Shown here one piece after another: positions 39,611 to 47,446 of a stretch of DNA of 63,766 nucleotides. Position numbers and translations under genes: made by a program. The stretch covers positions 1 to 63,766 of the forward strand of contig JACRCZ010000041.1 of the NCBI GenBank assembly GCA_016218765.1. Reading direction: 5' to 3'. The notes beneath the pieces were generated by a model. It ran no database searches and had not been told where the DNA came from. It saw nothing but the letters and a program-made list of their open reading frames with translations. The stretch's first letter is position 1. Every line of letters starts with the position of its first letter. Source of the stretch: Deltaproteobacteria bacterium. GTDB taxonomy: Bacteria > Myxococcota_A > Polyangia > DRWM01 > JAAZOP01.

Positions 39611-39769
39611 ATGCGTCACGCGTGGCGTGGTCGATCGATGGTCGTCGGAATCGGGCTTGCGGGGGCGCTGGTGCTCGGCGGGACCACGTGTGAGGTGCGC
39701 GAGTCCGTGCCGGATCGTGCCCGCCGCCCGGATGGAGTTCCGGGCTATCACTCCGGCAACACCGCGTAA
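39611..39769 (+). CDS. Possible 52-residue lipoprotein
   Basis: The frame reads MRHAWRGRSMVVGIGLAGAL then VLGGTTC and EVRESVPDRARRPDGVP, ending NTA. It has a basic start, a hydrophobic core and a lipobox-like LGGTTC, and a GAAGGAG ribosome site about 10 bases upstream. It is followed by the 274-residue lipoprotein gene and may be cotranscribed. No family is recognised. Small size makes it uncertain, but signal layout and ribosome site argue for it. Confidence 0.55.
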   Translation: MRHAWRGRSMVVGIGLAGALVLGGTTCEVRESVPDRARRPDGVPGYHSGNTA

Positions 39770-39874
39770 CCGCAAGGATCGCCGGGTTAGCTTCGACGCG
39801 CCGGCGCGGCACGGCCGTTGCTTCCGCCCTGGTGGGGCAATACGCAGCGCCCGCGACGGGCCGGGAGGGAAGCC

Positions 39875-40699
39875 ATGGAAACGAGTCGGTTGCGCATCCG
39901 GACGGTCCGACGCTACCGCAAGGCCCGCTACCCGTCCCGAAGTCCGGCTGCCAAGCCCAAGCGGTCGGTCGGATCGACGGCTCTACGCGCTGCGGCGGTC
40001 CCGGCGGCCGCGCTCGCGCTTGGGGCCGGCGGTTGCGTCGAGACGACCGTCGAGGCTGGGGCCGACGGCGGCGAGGATGTGTCGACTCGCGTCGACGACG
40101 CGCGCGAGGACACGGGCGGCGGGCGCGACGACGCGGGAGGGGGATGGGATGACGCGTGGGTGACCGATGGGGTCGGAGCCGACGTCTCCCACCTGGTACG
40201 GCTGACCGAGAGCGAGGGTCGCGCCGTCATCCGGCAGGCGGTGGAAGAAGCGACCCGGGACGATGCGGATCCCTGCGCGGTGCCGACGCTGACCGAGCGG
40301 CTGAACGAGGACCAGACGATCGAGGTCGCGGGGTCGGACGGGGCGGTCGTCGGGACGGCCGACATGGACTTCCTGGCGCCGCAGGATCTGATCCGGGAGG
40401 GGGAGGCGTGCCCCCAGCGGCTCCGGCAGGCCGTGGGCTTCGAGTTCCTGACGTTCGAGGAAGGCGACCACGAGGAGGAGTCGGGCCTGGCCACGGGGTT
40501 CACGGCCGCGGAGCTCGCCGCGCTCGCCGATCTCCGCTCCAGCGGCAAGGCGGCGATGGAAGTGCTCGATGCGGAGCTGTTCACGTTCTGGACGTACACG
40601 TATGGCGACCCATCAGCGTACCGCGCGGAGGCCGAGGCGAACCTGCGGCAAGCCGTGCTGGAGCTGATTGCCGATCTTCGCCGGGACGGAATGCTCTAG
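39875..40699 (+). CDS. Lipoprotein-like protein with a long basic start
   Basis: The 274-residue product begins METSRLRIRTVRRYRKARYP, about 36 very basic residues, then an Ala-rich hydrophobic stretch (ALRAAAVPAAALALGAGGC) ending in a cysteine, and an Asp/Gly-rich linker. The rest is a helical domain (LTESEGRAVIRQAVEEATRDD; TGFTAAELAALADLRSSGKAAMEVLD) ending in ADLRRDGML. The ATG has GGGAGG upstream. The long basic n-region resembles that of the YGVP-repeat gene (12908). I do not recognise the family. It is probably an envelope protein, perhaps coupled to the 52-residue lipoprotein upstream. Confidence 0.78.
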   Translation: METSRLRIRTVRRYRKARYPSRSPAAKPKRSVGSTALRAAAVPAAALALGAGGCVETTVEAGADGGEDVSTRVDDAREDTGGGRDDAGGGWDDAWVTDGVGADVSHLVRLTESEGRAVIRQAVEEATRDDADPCAVPTLTERLNEDQTIEVAGSDGAVVGTADMDFLAPQDLIREGEACPQRLRQAVGFEFLTFEEGDHEEESGLATGFTAAELAALADLRSSGKAAMEVLDAELFTFWTYTYGDPSAYRAEAEANLRQAVLELIADLRRDGML

Positions 40700-40722
40700 C
40701 GTCCGGGAGGAATTGCCGCTCG

Positions 40723-41301
40723 CTACGGCCCGAATCCGCGCTGGAAGACGAAGTCGACGCGGCGGCTCTCGGCGCGTCCCTCCTCCGTCGTCAGATCGCC
40801 CTCGGGCTCGAACGCGCCGCGGGCATCGATGATGAAGCGCTCGCGCTCCACCCCGCGCTGCGCCATGTAGTTCACGATCGCCTGTGCCCGCTCGCCCGAG
40901 ATCTCCATCGCGCGCCCCAGGCGCTCCAGCCCGTCGCTGTGGGCGACCAGGCGCACGACTTCCGTCGGCCGCAGCCGCAGCCGCTCGGCGACCGCATCGA
41001 GCAGCGACCCGGCGATCGGCGGCACCTCGCTCTTGTCCTCCTCGAAGAAGATGCGGACCGGGTTCTCGTCGGTGCCCTGCACCAGCTCCGCCGGCGCCGC
41101 GTCCTCGGGCGGCGGCGCCACCGCGTCCTCCTCTGCCGTCGCCTCGGGCTCCGTGCCCGCGTCGACGGGCGGCGGCGGCGCTCCCGCGTCGTCCGCGGCG
41201 ACGCCGGCATCTCCGCCGGGCCGAGGCTCGATCGGCCCGGGTGGCCGCGAGCAGCTGCAACCGATTGCCGTACCGAGCGCCACGAGGACGACGATTCGCA
41301 A
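40723..41301 (-). CDS. OmpA-family lipoprotein
   Basis: The 192-residue protein is an OmpA-like envelope lipoprotein that should bind peptidoglycan. It has a short hydrophobic signal (LRIVVLVALGTAIGC), a Pro/Asp/Ala-rich linker, and the OmpA C-terminal domain: VRIFFEEDKSEVPPIAGSLLDAVAERLRLRP, then HSDGLERLGRAMEISGERAQAIVNYMAQRGV. The start is taken as TTG at 41301 because GGGAG lies 6 bases upstream. An upstream ATG at 41331 inside the period-10 repeat would add MDTDRKRESI. Convergent with the METSRL gene (24-base gap). Confidence 0.88.
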   Translation of the reverse strand: MRIVVLVALGTAIGCSCSRPPGPIEPRPGGDAGVAADDAGAPPPPVDAGTEPEATAEEDAVAPPPEDAAPAELVQGTDENPVRIFFEEDKSEVPPIAGSLLDAVAERLRLRPTEVVRLVAHSDGLERLGRAMEISGERAQAIVNYMAQRGVERERFIIDARGAFEPEGDLTTEEGRAESRRVDFVFQRGFGP

Positions 41302-41318
41302 GATGCTCTCCCTCTTCC

Positions 41319-41352
41319 TATCGGTGTCCATCGGTGTCCATCGGTGGTTTCA
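41319..41352 (-). repeat. Period-10 repeat copy f (inverted)
   Basis: On the + strand TATCGGTGTCC, ATCGGTGTCC, ATCGGTGG, TTTC. It is the reverse complement of copy e and includes the possible ATG start of the OmpA-family gene at 41331. Confidence 0.85.
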
Positions 41353-41361
41353 CTCTGCCCG

Positions 41362-41712
41362 CTACGGCGTCGGCGCCCGCAGGTCGCACTTCCCGGCGTT
41401 GCACCACGCCTCCAGTCCACGCGTCGCACACACGGGATCGACCACGCCGGCACATCGCGAGTCCCGACCTTCGAGGCACTCGGCGATCGGCGTCGTCCCG
41501 CCGTAGACGGTCAGGCACCAGGTCGAATCGACCTGCGCCCGGGAGAACGGCATGGGGCACCAGGCACAATCGGGCGCGCAGTAGGCCATGACGCAGTCCC
41601 CGTCGCCGCTGCAGGTGTTGTCCGAAGGGTTCGGATCGCAGACGGGGTGCTCGGGACATCCGAGCCCCGGCAGGACGGCCATGGCGAGGGCGAGGGCGAG
41701 AAGGCGACCCAT
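41362..41712 (-). CDS. Small cysteine-rich lipoprotein
   Basis: The 116-residue product has a lipoprotein signal ([19 protein letters not shown]) and a mature part with twelve cysteines in [40 protein letters not shown] and [16 protein letters not shown], a knotted disulfide-rich fold. No named family is recognised. No ribosome site is seen; TATGGT on the minus strand lies 8 bases upstream of the ATG, so the message may be leaderless. It precedes the OmpA-family gene on the same strand. Confidence 0.78.
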   Translation of the reverse strand: MGRLLALALAMAVLPGLGCPEHPVCDPNPSDNTCSGDGDCVMAYCAPDCAWCPMPFSRAQVDSTWCLTVYGGTTPIAECLEGRDSRCAGVVDPVCATRGLEAWCNAGKCDLRAPTP

Positions 41713-41764
41713 CGTCCGCTACCATAACGCGTCCTCGGCCCGCGGAAAAGGGCGGGCGAAGGGG

Positions 41765-41835
41765 AGCGAGCGGTCGAGCGGTCGGGGGGAAGCGAGCGGT
41801 CGAGCGGTCGGGAGGAAGCGAGCGGTCGCGGGGAG
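41765..41835 (+). repeat. Period-26 repeat built from AGCGGTCG words
   Basis: Units begin at 41765, 41791 and 41817, each AGCGAGCGGTCG then AGCGGTCGGG(G/A)GGA, the third shortened. It lies just upstream of yjbQ, in the gap before its ribosome site. Confidence 0.8.
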
Positions 41836-41893
41836 GCGGGTGAACGCGGGCTGCGGGTCGTGGTACCGTCCGCGGCGCGAAGGGAGGACCGGG

Positions 41894-42313
41894 ATGAAGT
41901 CGACGACCGAGTACCTGACGATGAAGGTGCCGGCGCGGATGGACATCGTGAACATCACCGACCAGGTGGAGCGCGTGGTCGCCAAGAGCGGCGTGCGCGA
42001 GGGGCTCTGCCTGGTCAACGCGATGCACATCACCGCCAGCGTGTTCATCAACGACGACGAGGGCGGACTGCACCAGGACTACAAGGACTGGCTGGAAGGG
42101 CTCGCGCCGCACGAGCCGACGTCGAAGTACCGCCACAACCGCACGGGCGAGGACAACGCCGACGCGCACCTGAAGCGCCAGGTCATGGGCCGCGAGGTCG
42201 TCGTGGCGATCACCAACGGCCGGCTCGACTTCGGCCCGTGGGAGCGCATTTTCTACGGCGAGTTCGACGGCCGGCGGTCCAAGCGCGTGCTGGTCAAGGT
42301 GATCGGCGAGTAG
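41894..42313 (+). CDS. yjbQ: YjbQ family protein
   Basis: The 139-residue protein is a full-length YjbQ-family member (secondary thiamine-phosphate-synthase-like annotation; the true role is unclear). It has [84 protein letters not shown] and RVLVKVIGE. The ATG has GGGAGG 7 bases upstream. Its 3' end overlaps the convergent aminotransferase gene by 20 bases. Confidence 0.93.
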   Translation: MKSTTEYLTMKVPARMDIVNITDQVERVVAKSGVREGLCLVNAMHITASVFINDDEGGLHQDYKDWLEGLAPHEPTSKYRHNRTGEDNADAHLKRQVMGREVVVAITNGRLDFGPWERIFYGEFDGRRSKRVLVKVIGE

Positions 42314-43625
42314 ACTTCACCGCCGCCAGGAACTCGCGCATGCGGGCGATCGCCTCCTCGAGCTGCGGCAGTCCGGCCGCGTAGGCGCAGCGCACGAAGC
42401 CCTCGCCCGCCGCGCCGAAGGCGCCGCCGGGCACGACCGCAACGCGCTGCTCCTGGAGCAATCGCAGGGCGAACGTGCGGGAAGGGAGCCCGGTCGAGGT
42501 GATGTCGGGGAAGGCGTAGAACGCGCCGTCCGGGCGGTGGCAGCCCAGGCCGAGGTCGCACAGGCTGCGCACCAGGTAGTTGCGCCGCAGCCGGAACTGC
42601 TCGCGCATCGAGAGCCGTGCCTGCCGCCCGTGGCGCAGGGCCTCCAGCGCCGCTTCCTGCGCGATTGCCGGGGCGCAGAGCATGGCGTACTGGTGGATCT
42701 TGTTCATGGCGTCGATCAGCGACGCGGGACCGCAGGCGTAGCCGATGCGGAACCCGGTCATGGCGAACGGCTTGGAGAACCCGCGCAGGAGGATCGTCCG
42801 CTCGCGCATCCCCGGGAACGACACGAACGAGCGCGCCGGCTCGTCGTAGGTCAGCTCGGCGTAGATCTCGTCGGCGATGACGGTCAGGTCGTGCCGCTCG
42901 GCCGAGCGCGCCAGCTCCCGGCCGACGTCCTCGCCGAGCGTGCTTCCGGTCGGGTTGGCGGGGAAGTTGAGCAGCAGTGCGCGGGTGCGCGGCGTGATCG
43001 CGCGCTCGACGCCCCCGGGGTCGAACGCGAAGCCGTCGCGTGCCGCCGCCGGCACGGCCACCGGGACGCCGTGCAGGAGGAGGATCGAGGGCGCGTAGGA
43101 CACGTAGCACGGGTCCTGGTGCAGCACCTCGTCCCCCGGCTCGACCACCGCGCGCAGCGCGAGATCGAGGCCCTCGGAGACGCCGACGGTCACCAGCACC
43201 TCGCGCTCGGGGTCGTAGCGCACGCCCGTCTCGGTCTCGACGTGGTCGGCGATCGCCGCCCGCAGGGGCAGCAGGCCGAGGCTGGGCGTGTAGCCGGTGC
43301 GGCCCTTCTCGAGGGCCCAGATCGCGGCCTCGCGCACGTGCCACGGCGTGTCGAAGTCCGGCTCGCCGATGGCCAGCGAGATCAGCCGCCGCCCGCGCGC
43401 GTCCGGCCCGCTCCCCGCGAGTCGGACGAGGTCGAAGAACTCGCGAATGCCCGAGGCGGGAAGCGCCGTCACGTGCGACGCGACGCGGCCCGGTCGATCG
43501 GAGGAAGAGCGGTGGAGCGGTGGAGCGGTGGAGCGGTAGAGCGGCGGAGCGGTGGATTGTCCCTGCGGCTCTGCGGCTCTGCGCGAGGTTCCCTTCCTCG
43601 CGACCGGCTTGCCGCGTGCGGTCAC
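42294..43625 (-). CDS. Class I/II pyridoxal-phosphate aminotransferase
   Basis: The enzyme is a fold-type I aminotransferase moving amino groups between amino acids and 2-oxo acids. Motifs: [58 protein letters not shown] and the PLP lysine in [18 protein letters not shown]. The 443-codon frame begins at GTG 43625, overlapping the AsnC/Lrp stop. Homology starts only around [11 protein letters not shown], so about 50 N-terminal residues (with [18 protein letters not shown]) come from AGCGGT repeat DNA. A GTG at residue 52 may be the true start. The pairing with an Lrp-type regulator suggests control by an amino acid. Confidence 0.9.
   Translation of the reverse strand: MTARGKPVARKGTSRRAAEPQGQSTAPPLYRSTAPPLHRSSSDRPGRVASHVTALPASGIREFFDLVRLAGSGPDARGRRLISLAIGEPDFDTPWHVREAAIWALEKGRTGYTPSLGLLPLRAAIADHVETETGVRYDPEREVLVTVGVSEGLDLALRAVVEPGDEVLHQDPCYVSYAPSILLLHGVPVAVPAAARDGFAFDPGGVERAITPRTRALLLNFPANPTGSTLGEDVGRELARSAERHDLTVIADEIYAELTYDEPARSFVSFPGMRERTILLRGFSKPFAMTGFRIGYACGPASLIDAMNKIHQYAMLCAPAIAQEAALEALRHGRQARLSMREQFRLRRNYLVRSLCDLGLGCHRPDGAFYAFPDITSTGLPSRTFALRLLQEQRVAVVPGGAFGAAGEGFVRCAYAAGLPQLEEAIARMREFLAAVKSTRRSP
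43508..43555 (-). repeat. Period-8 repeat AGCGGTGG x6
   Basis: On the + strand six 8-base units: AGCGGTGG three times, AGCGGTAG, AGCGGCGG, AGCGGTGG. It is followed by CTGCGGCT twice (43563-43578). It lies in the N-terminal extension of the aminotransferase frame. Confidence 0.9.
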
Positions 43626-44155
43626 GGGGTCACGGGCATGCGCTCGGACGCGCCGCGCTGGTGGACGACCAGCCCGTGCTGCTTGTAGGGGCGCAGGATG
43701 AAGTGCGTGGACGTCGAGGTCACGCCCTCCAGCGGCGCCAGCCGCTCGGCGACGAAGAACGCGACCTCGCGCAGCGTCCGCCCCTCGACGAACAGCAGGA
43801 GGTCGTAGCGCCCGCTCATGAGGTACACCGCGTGCACCTCGTCGAACTCGGCGATGCGCCGCGCGACGCGATCGAATCCGCCTTCGCGCTCCGGCGTCAT
43901 CTTCACCTCGATCACCGCCTTGACGCGCTCGCCAACAAGTTTCTCGTCATCGACGATGGCGCGGTAGCCGAGGATCGCGCCGTCCTGCTCGAGCCGTCGC
44001 ACGCGGTCGCGCACGTCGGCCGCGGTGGTGTCGAGCGCCTTGGCGAGCTGTTCCGGGTGCGTGAGTCCGTCCTGCTGCAGGAGTGCGAGCAGGGGATCCG
44101 GTCCCGTCGCCGTCGTTTGGGACCCGGTCCGTGTCTCCGTCCTCTTCTTCGCCAT
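43622..44155 (-). CDS. AsnC/Lrp-family transcription regulator
   Basis: The 177-residue protein has an N-terminal helix-turn-helix (LLALLQQDGLTHPEQLAKALDTTAADVRDRVRRLEQDGAILGYRAIVDDEKL) and a C-terminal ligand-binding RAM domain (KAVIEVKMTPEREGGFDRVARRIAEFDEVHAVYLMSGRYDLLLFVEG). The ATG at 44155 has GGGAGG upstream. An unusual Lys/Arg/Thr-rich start precedes the helix-turn-helix. Its stop overlaps the GTG of the aminotransferase gene, so it probably regulates that gene. Confidence 0.93.
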   Translation of the reverse strand: MAKKRTETRTGSQTTATGPDPLLALLQQDGLTHPEQLAKALDTTAADVRDRVRRLEQDGAILGYRAIVDDEKLVGERVKAVIEVKMTPEREGGFDRVARRIAEFDEVHAVYLMSGRYDLLLFVEGRTLREVAFFVAERLAPLEGVTSTSTHFILRPYKQHGLVVHQRGASERMPVTP

Positions 44156-44287
44156 GCTCGCCTCCCTCGCGGCCCGTGCGGCCCGCGACCGGAGTTTGTA
44201 GCACAGCGCACGCGCACCGCGAAAAACCGAACCCTCCCCCGACCGACCGCTTCCGCCTTCGCCCCACAAGGGGCTTCGGCGGGCAGG

Positions 44288-44310
44288 CCACCGCTCTACC
44301 GCTCCACCTA
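44288..44310 (-). repeat. AGCGGT repeat next to the Cys-rich lipoprotein stop
   Basis: On the minus strand GTGGAGCGGTAGAGCGGTGG follows directly after the TAG stop of the gene. It belongs to the same word family as 43508-43555, on the other side of the regulator gene. Confidence 0.65.
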
Positions 44311-45654
44311 CGGCGGCGGCGGGGGGCAACCGTCCGTCATGCACCCGGGATCGTCGGGGCAGCAGGGTGCCCGGCAGGTCTGGCAGGCGTAGGCGCCGCA
44401 GCTCGAGCAGCAGACGAGGCCTTCGCGGCAGGTCGAGAACTCGGCTCCGCCCGAGCAGTCCTGGCCGGGCTCGCGCAGAACGCAGGAATGGTCGTACACG
44501 CAGCCGCGGGACGCGTCGAAGTTGCGCAGCGGGCCGCAATCGCAGCCGGGGGCGATGCACGGCTCGACGCGGTTGGGGACGCCGCAGGCGTAGTCGCCGC
44601 AGGAGCAGCCGGGGTCGCCGGCGGAGCAGTCGTGCCAGGTTCCGCCCGTGGACGAGCAGATCGCGGGCCGGTCGGTGTCGGGGCAGGCCGGGTCGGGGAC
44701 GCAGCCGCGGCCTTCCTGGAAGTTCGCGTGCGGGCCGCAGTCGCAGGAGTCGAGGCACGCGCCGCAGGCCCCGGGGGAGCCGCACGTGAAGCCGCAGAAG
44801 CAGTCGGTCATGGGGTGCCACGTTCCGCCGCTGGCGCCGCAGAGCATGGCCGGGTCGCAGGTTTCGGCGCCGACGAGGCAGCCCGAGCCGGGGAGGAAGG
44901 TGGCGCCGGGGCCGCAATCGCAGGAATCGTAGGGCGTGAAGCAGATGGTGGGGTTCGGCACGCCGCAGGAGAAGCCGCAGAAGCCGGCGGAGGCGGGGAA
45001 CCACTGCCCGCCGTCGGCGAGGCACAGGGCGCCGTCGCATCCGGCGTGTGCGGCGACGCACTCGTCCAGGGACGCCCACGCGGCGTCGCAGTCCGCGCCG
45101 GCGCATTCGCAGCCCGCCGTGGTGAAGCACTCGCGTCCGTCCCAGAACGGGCCGAAGACGATGGCGCAGCCGCCGCCGTCGCAGACCCGTCCGGCCGCCT
45201 CCTGCGGCCCGCAGACCTCGCCGTAGCAGGACAGCCGGGCGGCGACGCAGGCCGCGACGTCGTCGTAGACCGCGTCGCAGTCGGCTCCGGCGCAGGAACA
45301 CCCGGACCCCAGCGGCACGCAGTGTGTGCCGTTCCAGGCGACGCCGGGCAGGACCATCTCGCAGTCGCCTTCGGCGTGTGCGTCCATCGGCGCGCAATCG
45401 CCGCCGCCGTCGTCCGCAATGTCGCCGTCCGCATCGGGGCTTCCGTCGTCGGCCGGGACGTCCACCGCATCCCCGGCGGTCTCGTCGGCCTCCTCGGGCG
45501 CGTCCGGCGCGTCGGTGCCGTCCACGGCCTCGGCAGTCGAGTCGTCGGCGCCGTCGGGCCCCGCGTCGCCGGTGAGGTCCACCCCGCCCGAACACGCCGG
45601 TCCGAGCGCGAACAGGGTCACGAGCAGGAATCCGGGAGCGATTGTGGGTCGCAT
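44308..45654 (-). CDS. Cysteine-rich lipoprotein
   Basis: The 448-residue protein has a lipoprotein signal (MRPTIAPGFLLVTLFALGPAC), an Asp/Glu/Ala-rich linker (about residues 25-90), and a long Cys-rich region (more than 40 cysteines) with recurring GCxCAGADCDA, ECVAAxxxC and CDCGPxxxF modules, and a Pro-rich end. It looks like a tandem array of small disulfide domains on a stalk on the outer surface. Function unknown. The fused stalk-plus-module design is common in Myxococcota. Confidence 0.85.
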   Translation of the reverse strand: MRPTIAPGFLLVTLFALGPACSGGVDLTGDAGPDGADDSTAEAVDGTDAPDAPEEADETAGDAVDVPADDGSPDADGDIADDGGGDCAPMDAHAEGDCEMVLPGVAWNGTHCVPLGSGCSCAGADCDAVYDDVAACVAARLSCYGEVCGPQEAAGRVCDGGGCAIVFGPFWDGRECFTTAGCECAGADCDAAWASLDECVAAHAGCDGALCLADGGQWFPASAGFCGFSCGVPNPTICFTPYDSCDCGPGATFLPGSGCLVGAETCDPAMLCGASGGTWHPMTDCFCGFTCGSPGACGACLDSCDCGPHANFQEGRGCVPDPACPDTDRPAICSSTGGTWHDCSAGDPGCSCGDYACGVPNRVEPCIAPGCDCGPLRNFDASRGCVYDHSCVLREPGQDCSGGAEFSTCREGLVCCSSCGAYACQTCRAPCCPDDPGCMTDGCPPPPP

Positions 45655-45960
45655 CGCGCACCTCCGCGCGGCCGATCATGCAACGTCCGTTCCCGGGGGG
45701 GAAGGAGGGAGGGGGAGGAGGGGGAGTTGTTGGTTGTTGGTGGGTCGTTCGGGTCGAGTTGTTGGTTTCGGGGCTTCGGCCTGGGGGCATCCCGGGGGGT
45801 ATCCAGGCGGGCACGAAGCGGCACGGAGCGCGACGGCGGGGTCGGGGGGGCGGGGCGGACGCGGGGTGGAGTCCCGTTGGGGACGGGGGACAGGCCGCCG
45901 TTGGAACCACGCGGGGGCCGGGAACTTGCCCGGCTGGTTGGGTCTGCGTAGGCTCCGCGC
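45655..45960. other. Intergenic region with G-rich and TTGTTGG words
   Basis: About 306 bases between the divergent Cys-rich lipoprotein and the small-protein operon. It contains TTGTTGG-type words (about 45726-45770), several G-runs (such as about 45695-45725 and about 45835-45870), and a promoter candidate at its right end. No convincing gene is seen. Confidence 0.6.
45926..45954 (+). promoter_or_regulatory. Candidate leaderless promoter for the 81-residue gene
   Basis: TTGCCC (45926-45931) and TAGGCT (45949-45954) are 17 bases apart, and the ATG at 45961 follows the -10 box by 6 bases. No ribosome site is visible. Confidence 0.4.
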
Positions 45961-46206
45961 ATGGCCGAGCGGATGACCTACGAGGAGATCGAGCGGACAT
46001 TCTCGGGAGAGTGGGTCGTGGTGCGGGACTTCGTCCCGGACGATTCCAAGATGATCAGGGACGGCGTGGTGGTCGCGCACACGCGCGACCGGGCAGAGGC
46101 CCACCGCGCGCTGTACACCTTCGAGGGGCCTTTCGCGATCTGGTGGGTCGGACCGCTGTCCGGCGACTATTGCGGCCACCTGCGCTTCTTCACCTGCGAT
46201 GGCTAG
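45961..46206 (+). CDS. Small protein of unknown function (operon with retropepsin-like gene)
   Basis: The 81-residue product (MAERMTYEEIERTFSGEWVV, VAHTRDRAEAHRALYTFEGP, FAIWWVGP) has no signal peptide. Motifs of this type recur beside retropepsin-like genes in several genomes as I recall, but I cannot name the family. The next gene starts 8 bases before its stop, so they are translationally coupled. Confidence 0.75.
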   Translation: MAERMTYEEIERTFSGEWVVVRDFVPDDSKMIRDGVVVAHTRDRAEAHRALYTFEGPFAIWWVGPLSGDYCGHLRFFTCDG

Positions 46207-46615
46207 CGTTCCCTTTCGTTCGGACGACGGCCTCATTCGCGTTCCCGTCCAGATCTGGGGCGTCGGCCTGGCGTCGAGCCCGCTCAGTTTCGTGGTCGAC
46301 ACCGGCACACCGCGGACCCTCGTCGATGTGGAGGTGGCTCGCCGTCTGGGCTTCCTTCCCGAGCGGGCGACTCGGCAATCCCGCGTCGTGACCGCCGTCG
46401 GCGCGGAACGGGGCTACGTCGTCACGACGCCCCGGATTCGGGCCCTCGGCTGGGATCGGGACGAATTCGAGATCGCGTGCCACCTCCTCGGTGCCACGGC
46501 CCGTGTCGACGGACTTCTCGGCGGGGACTTCTTCGAGGGCATGGTCCTCACGATCAACTACGCGGCAGGCGCGGTCGACCTGTCGCCGCCCCCGCCCGTC
46601 GCGCACCACGGCTGA
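46199..46615 (+). CDS. Retropepsin-like aspartic protease domain protein
   Basis: The 138-residue protein is a single retropepsin-like domain: SFVVDTGTPRTLVD carries the D-T-G catalytic motif, followed by flap-like and GLLGGDFFEGMVLTINY at the C-terminal end, the pattern of bacterial clan AA peptidases. It has one Asp per chain and would work as a dimer. No signal peptide, so cytoplasmic. Its start overlaps the upstream small protein by 8 bases; that protein may be a partner or substrate (inference). Confidence 0.85.
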   Translation: MASVPFRSDDGLIRVPVQIWGVGLASSPLSFVVDTGTPRTLVDVEVARRLGFLPERATRQSRVVTAVGAERGYVVTTPRIRALGWDRDEFEIACHLLGATARVDGLLGGDFFEGMVLTINYAAGAVDLSPPPPVAHHG

Positions 46616-46653
46616 CGATCGTCTCTCTTCGTCCCGGCGACGAGCAGGCCGCG

Positions 46654-46683
46654 TTCGACCAGGGTCCACCCGGGTGCTACGGT
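46654..46683 (+). promoter_or_regulatory. Candidate leaderless promoter for the 231-residue gene
   Basis: TTCGAC (46654-46659) and TACGGT (46678-46683) are 18 bases apart; the GTG start at 46691 follows by 7 bases. No ribosome site is visible. Confidence 0.35.
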
Positions 46684-46690
46684 TCGCCGC

Positions 46691-47386
46691 GTGTTCCGGA
46701 AGCGTCCAGACGCGTGGCGACCATGCCGGTGGTCTCGGCGGCGAGTGGGTCCCCGTCTCGCGGGACTGCCGTTCGTTGCCATGTGCGCGCTGACCCCGGT
46801 GCACGGCGCCGCGGACGAGGGCGACGGCACGGCGCTGCTGACCGTCAACAGCGAAGACCAGGGGTTGCGGATCTGGGTGCTCGAGGGGCCGCGCGCATGG
46901 CCTCGATCCCCGGCTTCCCCTGCGACGCCGAGCTTCCTTTGCGTGACGCCCTGCGAAGTGGAAGTGCCATCGGGTGAATGGCGAATGCGTGCCGGGGAAT
47001 CGCACGAGTTCCGTGCGAGCGTCGGGTTGGTTCCCCAGCACTGGGTCGTATCGGACGATCGCGTGTGGATGAAGGCGTTGGCGGTGTTCTTCGACATCCT
47101 CGGTGGCGGCATGCTCGGCGGCGGCCCGGTGCTCATCGGACTTGGCGCCGCGTTCGACGCCGAGCCCCTCCTGACGGCAGGCGCTGCCATCGTGGCGGTC
47201 GGCGGGGCTCTCCTGCTATCCAGCATCCCGCTGTGGGTGTTGTGGCCAGGGAGCGCCGAACGTGTCGACCCCGACGGCGGGATTGCCGTCGACGGAATCG
47301 CACCATGGCTCGCCCTGGCATCGATCTCCGGCCAACCGGCGCCAGCCGCCGGTCTGGTACTTCACGCCCATTGGGCTGGTTGGTAG
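46691..47386 (+). CDS. Membrane protein with a PEGA-like region
   Basis: The 231-residue protein has a basic N-terminus and a signal-like segment, then a region VTPCEVEVPSGEWRMRAGESHEFRAS similar to PEGA-type surface domains, then two membrane helices (FFDILGGGMLGGGPVLIGLGAAF and LLTAGAAIVAVGGALLLSSIPLWVLW). The GTG start may be leaderless. It is probably an envelope protein of unknown function. It lies just after the retropepsin gene. Confidence 0.65.
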   Translation: MFRKRPDAWRPCRWSRRRVGPRLAGLPFVAMCALTPVHGAADEGDGTALLTVNSEDQGLRIWVLEGPRAWPRSPASPATPSFLCVTPCEVEVPSGEWRMRAGESHEFRASVGLVPQHWVVSDDRVWMKALAVFFDILGGGMLGGGPVLIGLGAAFDAEPLLTAGAAIVAVGGALLLSSIPLWVLWPGSAERVDPDGGIAVDGIAPWLALASISGQPAPAAGLVLHAHWAGW

Positions 47387-47446
47387 TCGCGCCGCGATGG
47401 GGCGACGAGGAAGTCTCGCCGCCATCGACTTGCTCCCGCGCCCGGA

